Assembly: GCA_017547805.1 (NCBI GenBank)
Contig: JAFYOR010000075.1
Location: 1 to 64,000, forward strand
DNA from: Clostridia bacterium
GTDB lineage: Bacteria > Bacillota > Clostridia > Christensenellales > Aristaeellaceae
DNA: 64,000 nucleotides
Reading direction: 5' to 3'
Shown: in pieces, positions 24,868 to 33,540 of the stretch
Numbering within the stretch: the stretch's first letter is position 1
How the letters are laid out: each line of letters starts with the position of its first letter
Position numbers and translations under genes: made by a program
The notes under the pieces: model-generated
Told to the model about the DNA's origin: nothing
Databases searched by the model: none
What the model saw: only the letters and a program-made list of their open reading frames with translations

Positions 24868-25971
24868 TTACATTTTGCCGCTGCCGTTGCAGGAATCGCA
24901 GGTGACAGTGCCGCGGCCGTTGCACTTGGGGCAGGACTTTTTGCCCGAAGAAAGGGTGACAGTATCCACCTGACCGCTTCCCCAGCAGCTGGTGCACTTA
25001 ATGGTCTTGTAGCCGGAACACTTGGGGCAAGGACGTTCGGGTGTGCTGCTGCCGCCATTGTCGTTACTGCCGCCGCCGTTAATATCGTAGCCCTTGGAAG
25101 CCATGACTTCTTCGATGTTGCTGAGCATGATGTCAAAACTTGCGTAAAAGAATACGTCGCCCAGCAAGGAGTCAAACACAAGTGCGTAACCCGTTTCATC
25201 GACCTTCGTTCCAAAGGTTTCCTTGACTGTTCCGGGGCCGGTATAGATCAACGCGTAACGTTCTTCCAGATCATCCTTTTCGTGCAAAGCGATCTGATAA
25301 TAACCGGAATTGGCCAGAGCGTTGATGTAGTCCACAAACAGATCCCAGGTTTTCTGGTCGCCGTTGCCATAACTTGGTGCACCGCCGCTGACGTAACGGT
25401 AACCATAATGATTATCGCTGATGGAGAGGGCATCGCATCCGGGAATGGCGTCGTTATAATCTTCCGGCGCGTAGATCACCAGACCGTCTTCTCCGGCGAT
25501 CGGCGGTTCGTAGGTCGGCTGATCAAGGCGGGAGAGGTCATCATCAAAAGTGATGCCGTCAACACCCATGACGATGGCGAGATAGCTTTCCTGCGTGGCG
25601 CCCACGGCGATCATCACATAGCAGGGGGCAGGGCAGGCATCCATAGTTTCCGGCATCAGATCGGCATCGCCGGTGTATTCCGTAAAATAGAAGTAAGAGA
25701 ACATATCAGAGGATTCGTCATCGATCTGGAAAGAGGTAACGTCGTAATAATAGCCGAGGATATTGCTGTAAAGGACGATGGCGTCAAGAAGCACATCCAT
25801 GTCCGCGCACTCGTAGACGTACATGTTGTTGGCCGCATCTGCCTGACCAAGGATGATGTCTTCGCCGAAATACTCAAACGGCGGGAGAGAAACGGACTGT
25901 GCCATGGCTGCCGGAGCAAGCGCGCCGAGCATCAGCAGCAGGCTGAGCATGAGAGTCAGCATCTTTTTCAT
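24868..25971 (-). CDS. Secreted protein with C-terminal DnaJ-type zinc finger
   Basis: 367 residues: signal peptide MKKMLTLMLSLLLMLG..AMA, an acidic domain specific to this copy (about 30-165), a domain shared with the neighbouring paralogue (about 165-310), a Gly/Asn/Ser linker, and four CxxC units (CPKCSGYKTIKCTSCWGSG and CPKCNGRGTVTCDSCNGSG) ending at the last residue. The zinc pattern is that of the DnaJ cysteine-rich domain, here outside the membrane and without a J-domain. Function unknown. Confidence 0.83.
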   Translation of the reverse strand: MKKMLTLMLSLLLMLGALAPAAMAQSVSLPPFEYFGEDIILGQADAANNMYVYECADMDVLLDAIVLYSNILGYYYDVTSFQIDDESSDMFSYFYFTEYTGDADLMPETMDACPAPCYVMIAVGATQESYLAIVMGVDGITFDDDLSRLDQPTYEPPIAGEDGLVIYAPEDYNDAIPGCDALSISDNHYGYRYVSGGAPSYGNGDQKTWDLFVDYINALANSGYYQIALHEKDDLEERYALIYTGPGTVKETFGTKVDETGYALVFDSLLGDVFFYASFDIMLSNIEEVMASKGYDINGGGSNDNGGSSTPERPCPKCSGYKTIKCTSCWGSGQVDTVTLSSGKKSCPKCNGRGTVTCDSCNGSGKM

Positions 25972-26113
25972 GAGGAGACCTCCTTTTGTTGTCTGTGTTA
26001 CATTTGATTGTAAAACTCAAGCAGAGGGGATGTCAAGAAGAAATGCGAGGATTTGTTCTTGATGGATTCATGATAACAAGGAAAAGGCGGCTCGCGGTCG
26101 CATTCGGCGCGAC

Positions 26114-26144
26114 AAAAAACCGTCCGGCGGTTAGCCGGACGGTT
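26114..26144 (-). terminator. Terminator of the 224-residue zinc-finger protein gene
   Basis: Minus-strand stem AACCGTCCGGC / GCCGGACGGTT with a TAACC loop followed by TTTT. It closely resembles the terminator of the paralogue at 24823, so gene and terminator appear to have duplicated together. Confidence 0.9.
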
Positions 26145-26157
26145 GGAGGATGAAGGG

Positions 26158-26832
26158 TTACATTTTGCCGCTGCCGTTGCAGGAAGTACAGAGCGTCTTG
26201 CCCAAGCCTTGGCAGCGGAAACAGCGTTCTTTTCCGGTGGTTCGGGAGATGACGCCGCTCCCTGCGCAGTAAATGCAGACGATGCTGCCTTTTCCGCTGC
26301 ATCGGGAACATTTCTGCGGAGGATACTTCATGCGCTCGATGACCGCTTCAAGGTTATGTATTGTGATATCCCGACTGACCGTAAAAGAAACGTCTCCATG
26401 ATGGCTCCAAATTTCAATGACGGATCCGTTTTCGTCGGTATAGTTGGTAATCGTTGCGCTTACGGAGCTGGGGCCTGTATATTTTAATGCATAGGTTTCG
26501 GTGGAAACTCCCTGATTATGCGAAGACAACTCATAGTAACCGGAATCAATCAAGGCGCCCACATATCGGACAAAGAGTTCCCAATTTCTGTCATTGCCAA
26601 CGGAACTGGATACTTTCATCCCGCAGTCGTCGTAATAAAACAGATATGTATTTTTGCCGAAGAACAGGTCTGAACAATTCGGGAGACTGCCCAAATATTC
26701 TTCCGGCAGATACAGCAGCAGTCCGTTTTCACCGATAACCGGACTGACAGCGGACGTTTCCTGCGCAAGCACAGAGGATGCGCAAAGCAGTGCAGTCAGG
26801 AGCAGCAGACATAAAACGCGCAGGTATTTCAT
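26158..26832 (-). CDS. Paralogous secreted protein with C-terminal DnaJ-type zinc finger
   Basis: 224 residues: signal peptide MKYLRVLCLLLLTALLC..VLA, a domain similar to the neighbouring gene (GENGLLLYLPEEYLGSLPNC compare GEDGLVIYAPEDYNDAIPGC; LIDSGYYEL compare LANSGYYQI), and four CxxC units ending CTSCNGSGKM at the C-terminus. It lacks the extra N-terminal domain and the linker of the larger copy. It starts 37 bases after mtnN with no terminator between, so it may be read from the luxS promoter. Confidence 0.83.
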   Translation of the reverse strand: MKYLRVLCLLLLTALLCASSVLAQETSAVSPVIGENGLLLYLPEEYLGSLPNCSDLFFGKNTYLFYYDDCGMKVSSSVGNDRNWELFVRYVGALIDSGYYELSSHNQGVSTETYALKYTGPSSVSATITNYTDENGSVIEIWSHHGDVSFTVSRDITIHNLEAVIERMKYPPQKCSRCSGKGSIVCIYCAGSGVISRTTGKERCFRCQGLGKTLCTSCNGSGKM

Positions 26833-26869
26833 GATACTTCCTCCGTTCTGTGGTGTTGGATGAGCAGGG

Positions 26870-27553
26870 TTACGCTGCGAGGAAGGAGAGCATCAGCTTG
26901 ACGGACTGCTCCGCCGCGAGGGTGACAAACGTCGGGTAGTCCATGTGAGAAGAGCCGTCCGCGCTGTCGGAAATCGCGCGCAGGATGCAGAAGGGGACGT
27001 TGTTCACATAGCAGACGTGACCGACCGCCGCACCCTCCATTTCGCAGGCGATGGCGCCGAAGGTTTCGGTGATGAAGGTCTTTCGCTCTGCGGATGAGAT
27101 GAACTGGTCGCCGGATGCGATGGGGCCGGTCAGGGTGAGGATGTCAAGCGCCTTTGCGCAGGCGCAGAGCTTTTCGCAAAGCGCCTTGTCGGCGGGAAGC
27201 TCGACCTTGTTGATGCCGGAAATGAGGCCCTTGGGATCGCCCAGCGCGGAGGTGTCCATGTCGTGCTGAACGACGGCGGAGGACACGGCGATATGGCCGA
27301 TGGACAGCCTGTCGGTGAGCGTGCCGGCGACGCCGGTGTTGATGATGCACGCGGGATGATAGGTGAGGATCATCGTCTGTGCGCACATGGCGGCAAAGAC
27401 CTTGCCGATGCCGCATACGGCGGTGACGACCTCGCGCCCAGCGATTGTGCCGCGCACGAACTCGATGCCGCTGATGGTTTCAGATACGGGGTTTGAGAGG
27501 TGGGCGCGCAGGGACTGCATCTCCACCTGCATGGCTGCAATGATGCCGATCAT
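26870..27553 (-). CDS. mtnN: 5'-methylthioadenosine/S-adenosylhomocysteine nucleosidase
   Basis: 227 residues. IGIIAAMQVEM at the start carries the catalytic Glu, GVAGTL and EMEGAA are the ribose- and purine-site motifs, and ISDSADG holds the catalytic Asp near the C-terminus. It removes adenine from SAH and MTA. Three bases after the luxS stop codon on the minus strand; the pair forms a complete SAH detoxification route giving homocysteine and the AI-2 precursor. Confidence 0.95.
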   Translation of the reverse strand: MIGIIAAMQVEMQSLRAHLSNPVSETISGIEFVRGTIAGREVVTAVCGIGKVFAAMCAQTMILTYHPACIINTGVAGTLTDRLSIGHIAVSSAVVQHDMDTSALGDPKGLISGINKVELPADKALCEKLCACAKALDILTLTGPIASGDQFISSAERKTFITETFGAIACEMEGAAVGHVCYVNNVPFCILRAISDSADGSSHMDYPTFVTLAAEQSVKLMLSFLAA

Positions 27554-27556
27554 GGT

Positions 27557-28021
27557 TTACTCCTCATAGGTAAAGGTCACGGGTCTGGCGGAGAGCTCGT
27601 CAAGATAACGCTTGGCCTCCGCCTTGGCAAGAGACAGATCGAGGTTGATGTAGTTGCCGCATTCGCGCGCGCTCGCACCGAAGACGGGACCTTCGTAGTC
27701 AAGGATTTTTCCCATTGTCTCGCGGATGAGGGCGAGCACGGCGTCGTTGTCCGCATCGCGCATGAGCAGATAAAAGCCGGTCTGGCAGCCCATCGGGCCG
27801 AAATAGACGACCTGATCGAAAAGCGCGCTGTTTCTTACGAACGTTGCGAACATGTGCTCAAGGGAATGCATCGTCGCATTGTCCATCAGGTCGCCCGTGT
27901 TCGGGCGGCGATGGCGCATGTCATACGTGGTGATATCCCCGTCGATCCGGCTGACGTACAGGCCGGGAAGGAGAACATCGTGGTTGATGGTAAAGCTGGT
28001 GATCCTTTGAACGGGCTGCAT
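27557..28021 (-). CDS. luxS: S-ribosylhomocysteine lyase
   Basis: 154 residues, the usual length. The metal-binding HSLEH is at 52-56 with the third ligand Cys121 in ARECGNY; Cys79 in GPMGCQTG matches the catalytic cysteine. It converts S-ribosylhomocysteine to homocysteine and DPD, the precursor of autoinducer-2. First gene of an operon with mtnN; AGGAGGCGCTT precedes its ATG. Confidence 0.97.
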   Translation of the reverse strand: MQPVQRITSFTINHDVLLPGLYVSRIDGDITTYDMRHRRPNTGDLMDNATMHSLEHMFATFVRNSALFDQVVYFGPMGCQTGFYLLMRDADNDAVLALIRETMGKILDYEGPVFGASARECGNYINLDLSLAKAEAKRYLDELSARPVTFTYEE

Positions 28022-28050
28022 AAGCGCCTCCTGTAATCATAAATCAATTC

Positions 28051-28079
28051 ATTATAGCGCATCGCTTTGCGGGATGCAA
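28051..28079 (-). promoter_or_regulatory. Sigma-A promoter of luxS-mtnN
   Basis: Minus-strand TTGCAT (28074-28079) and TATAAT (28051-28056), spacer 17, about 30 bases upstream of the luxS start. The leader is too short for a SAM or SAH riboswitch. Confidence 0.72.
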
Positions 28080-28114
28080 CCTTTTTGATCCCGGGGAAAA
28101 ACTGCACAAGGCGA

Positions 28115-28143
28115 TTGAAAGCGGCATGTGGAAATGGTATAAT
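28115..28143 (+). promoter_or_regulatory. Sigma-A promoter of the GH112 gene
   Basis: TTGAAA (28115-28120) and TATAAT (28138-28143), spacer 17, 54 bases before the start codon. Confidence 0.75.
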
Positions 28144-28196
28144 CATAATGGACATAAACACATACAAATCTACAATCTGATTGGAGGCGAACATAT

Positions 28197-30362
28197 ATGG
28201 AGAAGGAAAAGAAACTGCGCGGCAGAGTGACGATCCCCACGGATGTGGATGTTGTGCCGCAGACGCTTGAGCTTTATGAGCGCTGGGGCGCGGACGCCAT
28301 CCGCGACTGCGACGGCACAGATTTCCCGGCGGAGCTGCGTGCGGTTGGAGCGAAGGTGTATTCTACCTATTATACCACCCGCAAGGACAATGCTTGGGCC
28401 AAGGCGAACCCCGACGAAGTGCAGCAGTGCTATATCATGACCGCCTTTCGCATGGCGGAAAACGGCCCGCTGAAGATTGAGCTGATGGACGACATCTCTC
28501 CCGAGCTCATGCAGCCCAATACGCGCGACGACATCAAGCGCTGGTGGGAGGTTGTCGACCGCACGACCGGCGAACCGATTTCCCCGGATGCGTGGCGCTA
28601 TGAAGATGGCTTTGTCATCATCGACGAGCCCGTCCCCTATCACGAGTATACCGTCTCCTTCCTGTGCTATCTGATCTGGGATCCGGTGCACATGTATAAC
28701 GCCGTCGTCAACGACTGGCAGAACGTCGAGCATCAGATCACCTTCGACGTGCGCCAGCCCAAGACGCACAAATTCACCATGGAGCGCCTGCGCAAGTTCA
28801 TTGCGGAGCATCCGTACGTCAGCGTTATCCGCTACACGACGTTCTTCCACCAGTTCACCCTCGTCTTTGACGCGCTCAAGCGCGAGAAGTACGTCGACTG
28901 GTATGGATACAGCGCGTCTGTCAGCCCGTACATCCTTGAGCAGTTTGAAAAGGAAGTCGGCTACACCTTCCGTCCGGAGTTCATCATCGATCAGGGCTAT
29001 TTCAACAACCAGTACCGCGTGCCGAGCAAGGAATTCCGCGATTTCCAGGCGTTCCAGCGCCGTGAGGTCGCCAAGCTCGCCAAGGAAATGGTCGACATTA
29101 CCCACGAGTGCGGCAAGGAAGCGATGATGTTCCTTGGCGATCACTGGATTGGTACCGAGCCGTTCATGGAGGAGTTTGCCTCTATCGGCCTTGACGCGGT
29201 TGTTGGCAGCGTGGGCAACGGTTCCACCCTGCGCCTGATCTCCGATATTCCGGGCGTCAAGTACACCGAGGGCCGTTTCCTGCCGTACTTCTTCCCGGAT
29301 ACTTTCCATGAGGGCGGCGATCCCGTCCGCGAGGCGAAGGAGAACTGGGTGACTGCCCGCCGCGCGATCCTGCGCAAGCCCATTGACCGCATCGGCTACG
29401 GCGGCTACCTCAAGCTCGCCTGCGATTTCCCGGAGTTCCTTGATTACGTGGAGAGCGTGTGCGACGAGTTCCGTCTGCTCTATGAAAACGCGAAGGGCAC
29501 CACGCCTTACTGCGTGAAGACCGTCGCCGTCCTTAACTCCTGGGGCAAGATGCGTGCCTGGGGCTGCCACATGGTGCACCATGCGCTCTATCAGAAGCAG
29601 AACTATTCCTACGCCGGCGTCATCGAAGCGCTTTCCGGCGCGCCGTTTGATGTGAAGTTCATCTCCTTTGAGGATATCATTGCCGATCCCAAGGTGCTTG
29701 ACGGTATCGACGTCATCATCAACGTCGGCGACGGCGACACGGCGCATACCGGCGGCGTCTACTGGGAGAACCCGACGATCAGCGCTGCCATCCGCGGCTT
29801 CATTGCAAACGGCGGCGGCTTTATCGGCGTGGGCCAGCCCTCCGGTCATCAGTATCAGGGCCGCTACTTCCAGCTGGCGGGCGCGATGGGCGTGGAGAAG
29901 GAAACCGGCTTCACCCTCAACTACGACAAGTACAACTGGGACGAGCACCGCGAGCACTTCATCACGGCCGACTGCACGAAGGAAATCGACTTCGGCGAGG
30001 GGCAGAAGAACATCTTTGCCCACGCCGGTACGACGATCCTGCGCCAGAAGGACAAGGAAGTGCAGATGGCGGTCAACGACTTTGGCAAGGGCCGCACGGT
30101 CTATATCTCCGGCCTGCCGTATTCCTTTGAAAACAGCCGCCTGCTCTACCGCAGCATTCTCTGGGCTGCGCACGGCGAGGAGATTCTGCATCAGTGGTAT
30201 TCCACGAACTTCAACGTCGAGGTGCATGCCTTTGTCAAGAACGGCAAGTACTGCGTCGTGAACAACACCTATGTTCCGCAGAAGACCACCGTCTACCGCG
30301 GCGACGGCACGAGTTTCGATCTTGAAATGGCGGCCAACGAAATCCTCTGGTACGAAATCTAA
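28197..30362 (+). CDS. GH112 beta-galactoside phosphorylase (1,3-beta-galactosyl-N-acetylhexosamine or galactosyl-rhamnose phosphorylase)
   Basis: 721 residues, the full family length. The N-terminus RVTIPTDVDVVPQTLELYER and the ADAIRDCDGTDFP motif are hallmarks of GH112, with the expected acid in the latter. These cytoplasmic enzymes split galacto-N-biose, lacto-N-biose or beta-1,4-galactosyl-rhamnose with phosphate, yielding galactose 1-phosphate; which disaccharide is used cannot be told by eye. A host-mucin or plant-pectin link follows from family knowledge. GGAGGCGAACATAT precedes the ATG. No transporter gene is adjacent. Confidence 0.93.
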   Translation: MEKEKKLRGRVTIPTDVDVVPQTLELYERWGADAIRDCDGTDFPAELRAVGAKVYSTYYTTRKDNAWAKANPDEVQQCYIMTAFRMAENGPLKIELMDDISPELMQPNTRDDIKRWWEVVDRTTGEPISPDAWRYEDGFVIIDEPVPYHEYTVSFLCYLIWDPVHMYNAVVNDWQNVEHQITFDVRQPKTHKFTMERLRKFIAEHPYVSVIRYTTFFHQFTLVFDALKREKYVDWYGYSASVSPYILEQFEKEVGYTFRPEFIIDQGYFNNQYRVPSKEFRDFQAFQRREVAKLAKEMVDITHECGKEAMMFLGDHWIGTEPFMEEFASIGLDAVVGSVGNGSTLRLISDIPGVKYTEGRFLPYFFPDTFHEGGDPVREAKENWVTARRAILRKPIDRIGYGGYLKLACDFPEFLDYVESVCDEFRLLYENAKGTTPYCVKTVAVLNSWGKMRAWGCHMVHHALYQKQNYSYAGVIEALSGAPFDVKFISFEDIIADPKVLDGIDVIINVGDGDTAHTGGVYWENPTISAAIRGFIANGGGFIGVGQPSGHQYQGRYFQLAGAMGVEKETGFTLNYDKYNWDEHREHFITADCTKEIDFGEGQKNIFAHAGTTILRQKDKEVQMAVNDFGKGRTVYISGLPYSFENSRLLYRSILWAAHGEEILHQWYSTNFNVEVHAFVKNGKYCVVNNTYVPQKTTVYRGDGTSFDLEMAANEILWYEI

Positions 30363-30366
30363 CCGG

Positions 30367-30447
30367 CGGGCTGTGCCCGCACCCACTACGCTTCGCCTTG
30401 CCTCAAATGGCTCCGTACGCGCAACAGGCGCTCCGGAGCCTGACTGT
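30367..30447 (-). repeat. Dispersed relative of the 172-bp repeat unit
   Basis: Read on the minus strand this stretch matches the second half of the repeats at 10684-11071: GGCTCCGGAGCGCC, GTTGCGCGTACGGAGCC, TTTGAGGCAAGGCGAAGCG and GGGCACAGCCC, with a few substitutions. It lies 4 bases after the GH112 stop codon. The rest of the gap to 30640 holds only a short hairpin (GTAGGGGAGG..CCTCCCTTAC, 30571-30599). Confidence 0.75.
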
Positions 30448-30639
30448 GGCAATATACGATGCGATGCATGACTAAAGGGTGGGGGAAATCTGGCGAATGT
30501 GACCGAGGCTGTCCCGTTCGCGCGGAGGGCGCTCCGGGACGCAAATGACGAATCATAATACAGTTCAGTTGTAGGGGAGGGGCTCTGCTCCTCCCTTACA
30601 GCCGACTGAGCATCCTGCCGAAAGGAAGGAAACACGCAT

Positions 30640-31449
30640 ATGAAGAAAAAAGTCCTCGTGCTGGACATCGACGGAACACTGACCAATTCCCAAAAACAGG
30701 TGACACAGCGCACAAAGGACGCGCTTGATGACATCAGGCGCCGCGGACACATCGTCGTCCTCGCTTCGGGAAGGCCGACTGGCGGTCTTCGCATGATCAC
30801 CAAGACGCTGGACTTTGACAAATTCGGCGGCTATACGATCAGCTACAACGGCGCCTGCGTTACGGATACGGCGACAGGCGATTCTGTCTTTAAGAATGCC
30901 GTCCCGGACTATGTGCCTCAGTGGATGCATCAGTATGCCATTGACCATGGCCTTGGCATGTGTACGTACGTGGGCAATGTGCTTTTGTGCGGCACGAAGG
31001 CGGATCGTTACATCGAGCGGGAAACGAATCTCAATGAGTTTACCCGTATGCATGTAGAGGATTTCTCCGGCTACATGAAGACCGACTTTTACAAGGTGCT
31101 CCTCACCGCGCCGCCGACCCTTGCCAAGGAACACGAAGCCCGGCTCCAGCGCCGGTTCATGAACAGGCTGAGCATCTACCGCAGCGAGCCGTTTTTCATT
31201 GAAGTCATGAACCGGGGCGTGAGCAAGGCGGACGCGATTGCGGGTCTTCTGGAGCGCCTCGGTCTGGAGCGCGAGGATGTGATTGCCTGCGGCGACGGTC
31301 TCAACGATCTTTCCATGATCAAATACGCGGGTCTTGGCGTGGCGATGGGCAATGCGCAGCCCGCTGTTAAGGAAGCGGCGGATGTAATCACCCTTACAAA
31401 CGACGAAGACGGCATTGTGCCGATCATTGAGAAGTACATTCTCGGCTGA
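30640..31449 (+). CDS. HAD superfamily (Cof type IIB) sugar phosphatase
   Basis: 269 residues. Motif I LDIDGTLT has nucleophile Asp9 and Asp11; motif IV is CGDGLNDLSMI; the C2 cap lies between. Cof-type enzymes dephosphorylate sugar phosphates or nucleotides in the cytoplasm. It follows the GH112 gene by 277 bases, so a link to galactose metabolism is possible only. It overlaps the convergent flippase gene by 26 bases. Confidence 0.92.
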   Translation: MKKKVLVLDIDGTLTNSQKQVTQRTKDALDDIRRRGHIVVLASGRPTGGLRMITKTLDFDKFGGYTISYNGACVTDTATGDSVFKNAVPDYVPQWMHQYAIDHGLGMCTYVGNVLLCGTKADRYIERETNLNEFTRMHVEDFSGYMKTDFYKVLLTAPPTLAKEHEARLQRRFMNRLSIYRSEPFFIEVMNRGVSKADAIAGLLERLGLEREDVIACGDGLNDLSMIKYAGLGVAMGNAQPAVKEAADVITLTNDEDGIVPIIEKYILG

Positions 31450-32731
31450 TCGCGCGATGAAGCGCTGACAGGCTGAAGCCAAGCGTGATTGCCTGACCGC
31501 CTGCCAGCGCAATGATCGCGCCATCGATGCGCAGCGCGGGCAGCGCCGGCAGGATATACGTGAGCAGGACGCAGACAAAGCCGGAGAGCACGGAAATCCG
31601 CAGCGACTGTGTCTGCAGCCCGAGTCCGTTCATCAGCCCGCCGGCCACATGGGTCATCGCCATCACGGGAATCAGGGCGCAGCTTCGCCGCAGCATCGGC
31701 AAAAGCTCCGCCTGACGGTACAGAACCTGAGCGAATAGCGGCGCAAACAGCCATACGCCCGCCATCGCCGCAAGACCGATTCCAAGCGCGGCGCTCATGC
31801 TGCGGCGAGCGAGGCTGCTGAGCGGCCTGCCCTGCGCCTGACGGCGGGCAAGCTCCGGCGCGGCGACGGCGGCAAGGCTGCATGTGACGAAGGAAGGTAG
31901 CAGCAGCAGCGGCATCATCATGCCCTGCATGATGCCCAACTGGGACAGCGCTTCGCCTGCGGGAAGCCCGGAGAGCACGAGCCGTTTGGGCAGCAGCGTC
32001 GATGTCACCGTTCGCATGAGCGATGTCACCATGCGCATGCCTGTCAGCGGCAGGGCGAGGGAGAGCATCTCTTTGAGGATGGCTTTGCCGCTGCGCGCCG
32101 GCTGCCCGGGCATGCGTATAAAGAGCACGCGCAGGGAAAAAAGCAGCATGAGCGCAAGGCCGGCAGTCTCTCCGGCCAGAGCGCCGGCAGCGGGAATGGC
32201 GGCGCGCAGCATAACCGGCCAGTCGCCAAGCAGGGAAACCAGCCGCATGGACAGGAAAAAGCGGACAATCTGTTCAAGCAGTTCGCTCAGCGCCGGGGGA
32301 ACAGGCTTTCCAATGCCGTAGAAATAGCCGTTGAGCGCACAGGAAACACCCAGCACCGGCAGACAGGGCAGGAAGACCAGCAGCGCGGGCAGCGTGCGCA
32401 GATCACCCAGCCAGAGCGACAGCGGCTGCCTGAACAGGAAGGCGATTGCCGCCGGCGGAATACTGGCCGCGAGCGCAAGAAGAATGCCTGCATGCAGCAC
32501 CCGCTGGCAGCCGCGTGCATCCTCCTTGGCGCACATACGCGAGATCGCGGAGGGCAGGCCGGAAACGACGGGCGTAATGAGGAGCATCTGCGCGCTCTGC
32601 GCCAGCTCCACAATGCCCATCGCCAGCGTGCCCAGCTCACGGGAAAGCCAGATGCGCATGACGAACCCGATGATGCGCACGATAAAATGACAGCAGCTTA
32701 ACAACAATGTTTGGTGCACAAGCTTCTGCAT
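31424..32731 (-). CDS. SpoVB/MVF-type oligosaccharide or lipid II flippase
   Basis: 435 residues with about 12 membrane helices. The start ([28 protein letters not shown]) and the [27 protein letters not shown] segment resemble SpoVB and other flippases of the MOP superfamily. SpoVB proper is near 520 residues, so this shorter member may be a divergent SpoVB used for spore cortex precursors or another flippase. ATG 32731 has GGGGTGA upstream. Tail-to-tail overlap with the HAD gene; divergent from the dCMP deaminase gene. Confidence 0.82.
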   Translation of the reverse strand: MQKLVHQTLLLSCCHFIVRIIGFVMRIWLSRELGTLAMGIVELAQSAQMLLITPVVSGLPSAISRMCAKEDARGCQRVLHAGILLALAASIPPAAIAFLFRQPLSLWLGDLRTLPALLVFLPCLPVLGVSCALNGYFYGIGKPVPPALSELLEQIVRFFLSMRLVSLLGDWPVMLRAAIPAAGALAGETAGLALMLLFSLRVLFIRMPGQPARSGKAILKEMLSLALPLTGMRMVTSLMRTVTSTLLPKRLVLSGLPAGEALSQLGIMQGMMMPLLLLPSFVTCSLAAVAAPELARRQAQGRPLSSLARRSMSAALGIGLAAMAGVWLFAPLFAQVLYRQAELLPMLRRSCALIPVMAMTHVAGGLMNGLGLQTQSLRISVLSGFVCVLLTYILPALPALRIDGAIIALAGGQAITLGFSLSALHRAISRECTSQ

Positions 32732-32797
32732 GAGCAAATCACCCCGGCAGAGGCTATGAAGCGGCGCAAAGAAACAGAACGCAGGGAGGAAACGGAC

Positions 32798-33256
32798 GTG
32801 TTTACCAAGTGGGATCGTCGGTTTATGGAAATGGCGAAGCTTGTCGCTTCGTGGGCCAGTTGTTATCAGCAGGAGCGGAAGATCGGCGCGGTGATCGTCA
32901 AGGATAAGCGCGTGATGACCACGGGCTACAATGGCGCGCCTGCCGGGGTAAAAACGTGTGTTGAGCGCGGCGAGTGCCTTCGAAAGAAGCTGGGTATCGC
33001 TTCCGGCACGCGCCACGAGATGTGCTACGCCGTGCATGCCGAGCAGAACGCCATCATTCAGGCGGCGAAGCTGGGCATCTCCATCGACGGCGCGACGCTG
33101 TACTGCACGCATCAGCCCTGTATTCTTTGCGCGAAGATGATCTGCAATTCCGGCATTGTGCGCGTGGTGTATGCAGAAGGCTATCCCGATCCGTTTTCTC
33201 TGGAGATTTTCAGGGAGGCCGGCGTAACGGTTGAGCAGTACAACGCGGAGGAATGA
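32798..33256 (+). CDS. Deoxycytidylate (dCMP) deaminase
   Basis: 152 residues from GTG 32798, which has GGGAGGA seven bases upstream. Zinc ligands are in HAE at 80-82 and PCILC at 107-111; the insertion with [11 protein letters not shown] is typical of the ComEB/dCMP deaminase family. It supplies dUMP for thymidylate synthesis. Monocistronic with a strong terminator. Confidence 0.94.
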   Translation: MFTKWDRRFMEMAKLVASWASCYQQERKIGAVIVKDKRVMTTGYNGAPAGVKTCVERGECLRKKLGIASGTRHEMCYAVHAEQNAIIQAAKLGISIDGATLYCTHQPCILCAKMICNSGIVRVVYAEGYPDPFSLEIFREAGVTVEQYNAEE

Positions 33257-33274
33257 GCGCATAAAGCACCCTTT

Positions 33275-33297
33275 GGCGGCATTTTGCCGCCTTTTTG
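33275..33297 (+). terminator. Terminator of the dCMP deaminase gene
   Basis: Stem GGCGGCA / TGCCGCC with a 3-base loop and TTTTT, 18 bases after the stop codon. Confidence 0.9.
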
Positions 33298-33371
33298 TTA
33301 TAAAGCGCTGGCAGGATGCAGGCGCTGTGGAATGTTGAGGTTGTGCCGGACATCAGATAAGGCGAGAGATA

Positions 33372-33406
33372 GCCGCCGGTCTGCTTTTGCCGCAGACCGG
33401 CGGCTT
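33372..33406 (+). terminator. Second strong hairpin upstream of the MATE gene
   Basis: A 13-base perfect stem GCCGCCGGTCTGC / GCAGACCGGCGGC with a 7-base loop, followed only by TTTG. Could be a terminator or an insulator; no gene lies between it and the preceding terminator. Confidence 0.5.
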
Positions 33407-33465
33407 TGTATGAAAGTTTGTACAAAAGCATGCGAAAAAGCCGCAAAGACTGGTGAGGCTGATCC

Positions 33466-33494
33466 TTGCCCTGAAGCCGGTTCAGGCGTATAAT
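33466..33494 (+). promoter_or_regulatory. Promoter of the MATE transporter gene
   Basis: TTGCCC (33466-33471) and TATAAT (33489-33494), spacer 17, about 47 bases upstream of the ATG. Confidence 0.55.
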
Positions 33495-33540
33495 ACCGCT
33501 GATTTCGGGCGAAGGAGCCCGCTGAACAGGAGTAATTGTG

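Noticed and set aside
24868..26832. DnaJ chaperone genes
   Set aside because: Only the cysteine-rich zinc module is present; there is no J-domain or GF region and both proteins have signal peptides.
28022..28080. SAM or SAH riboswitch before luxS
   Set aside because: The leader from the promoter to the start codon is only about 30 bases, too short for either class.
28170..30821. An 883-residue minus-strand frame opposite the GH112 gene
   Set aside because: The plus-strand gene is an unmistakable GH112 phosphorylase; the reverse frame spans an intergenic repeat and shows no domain.
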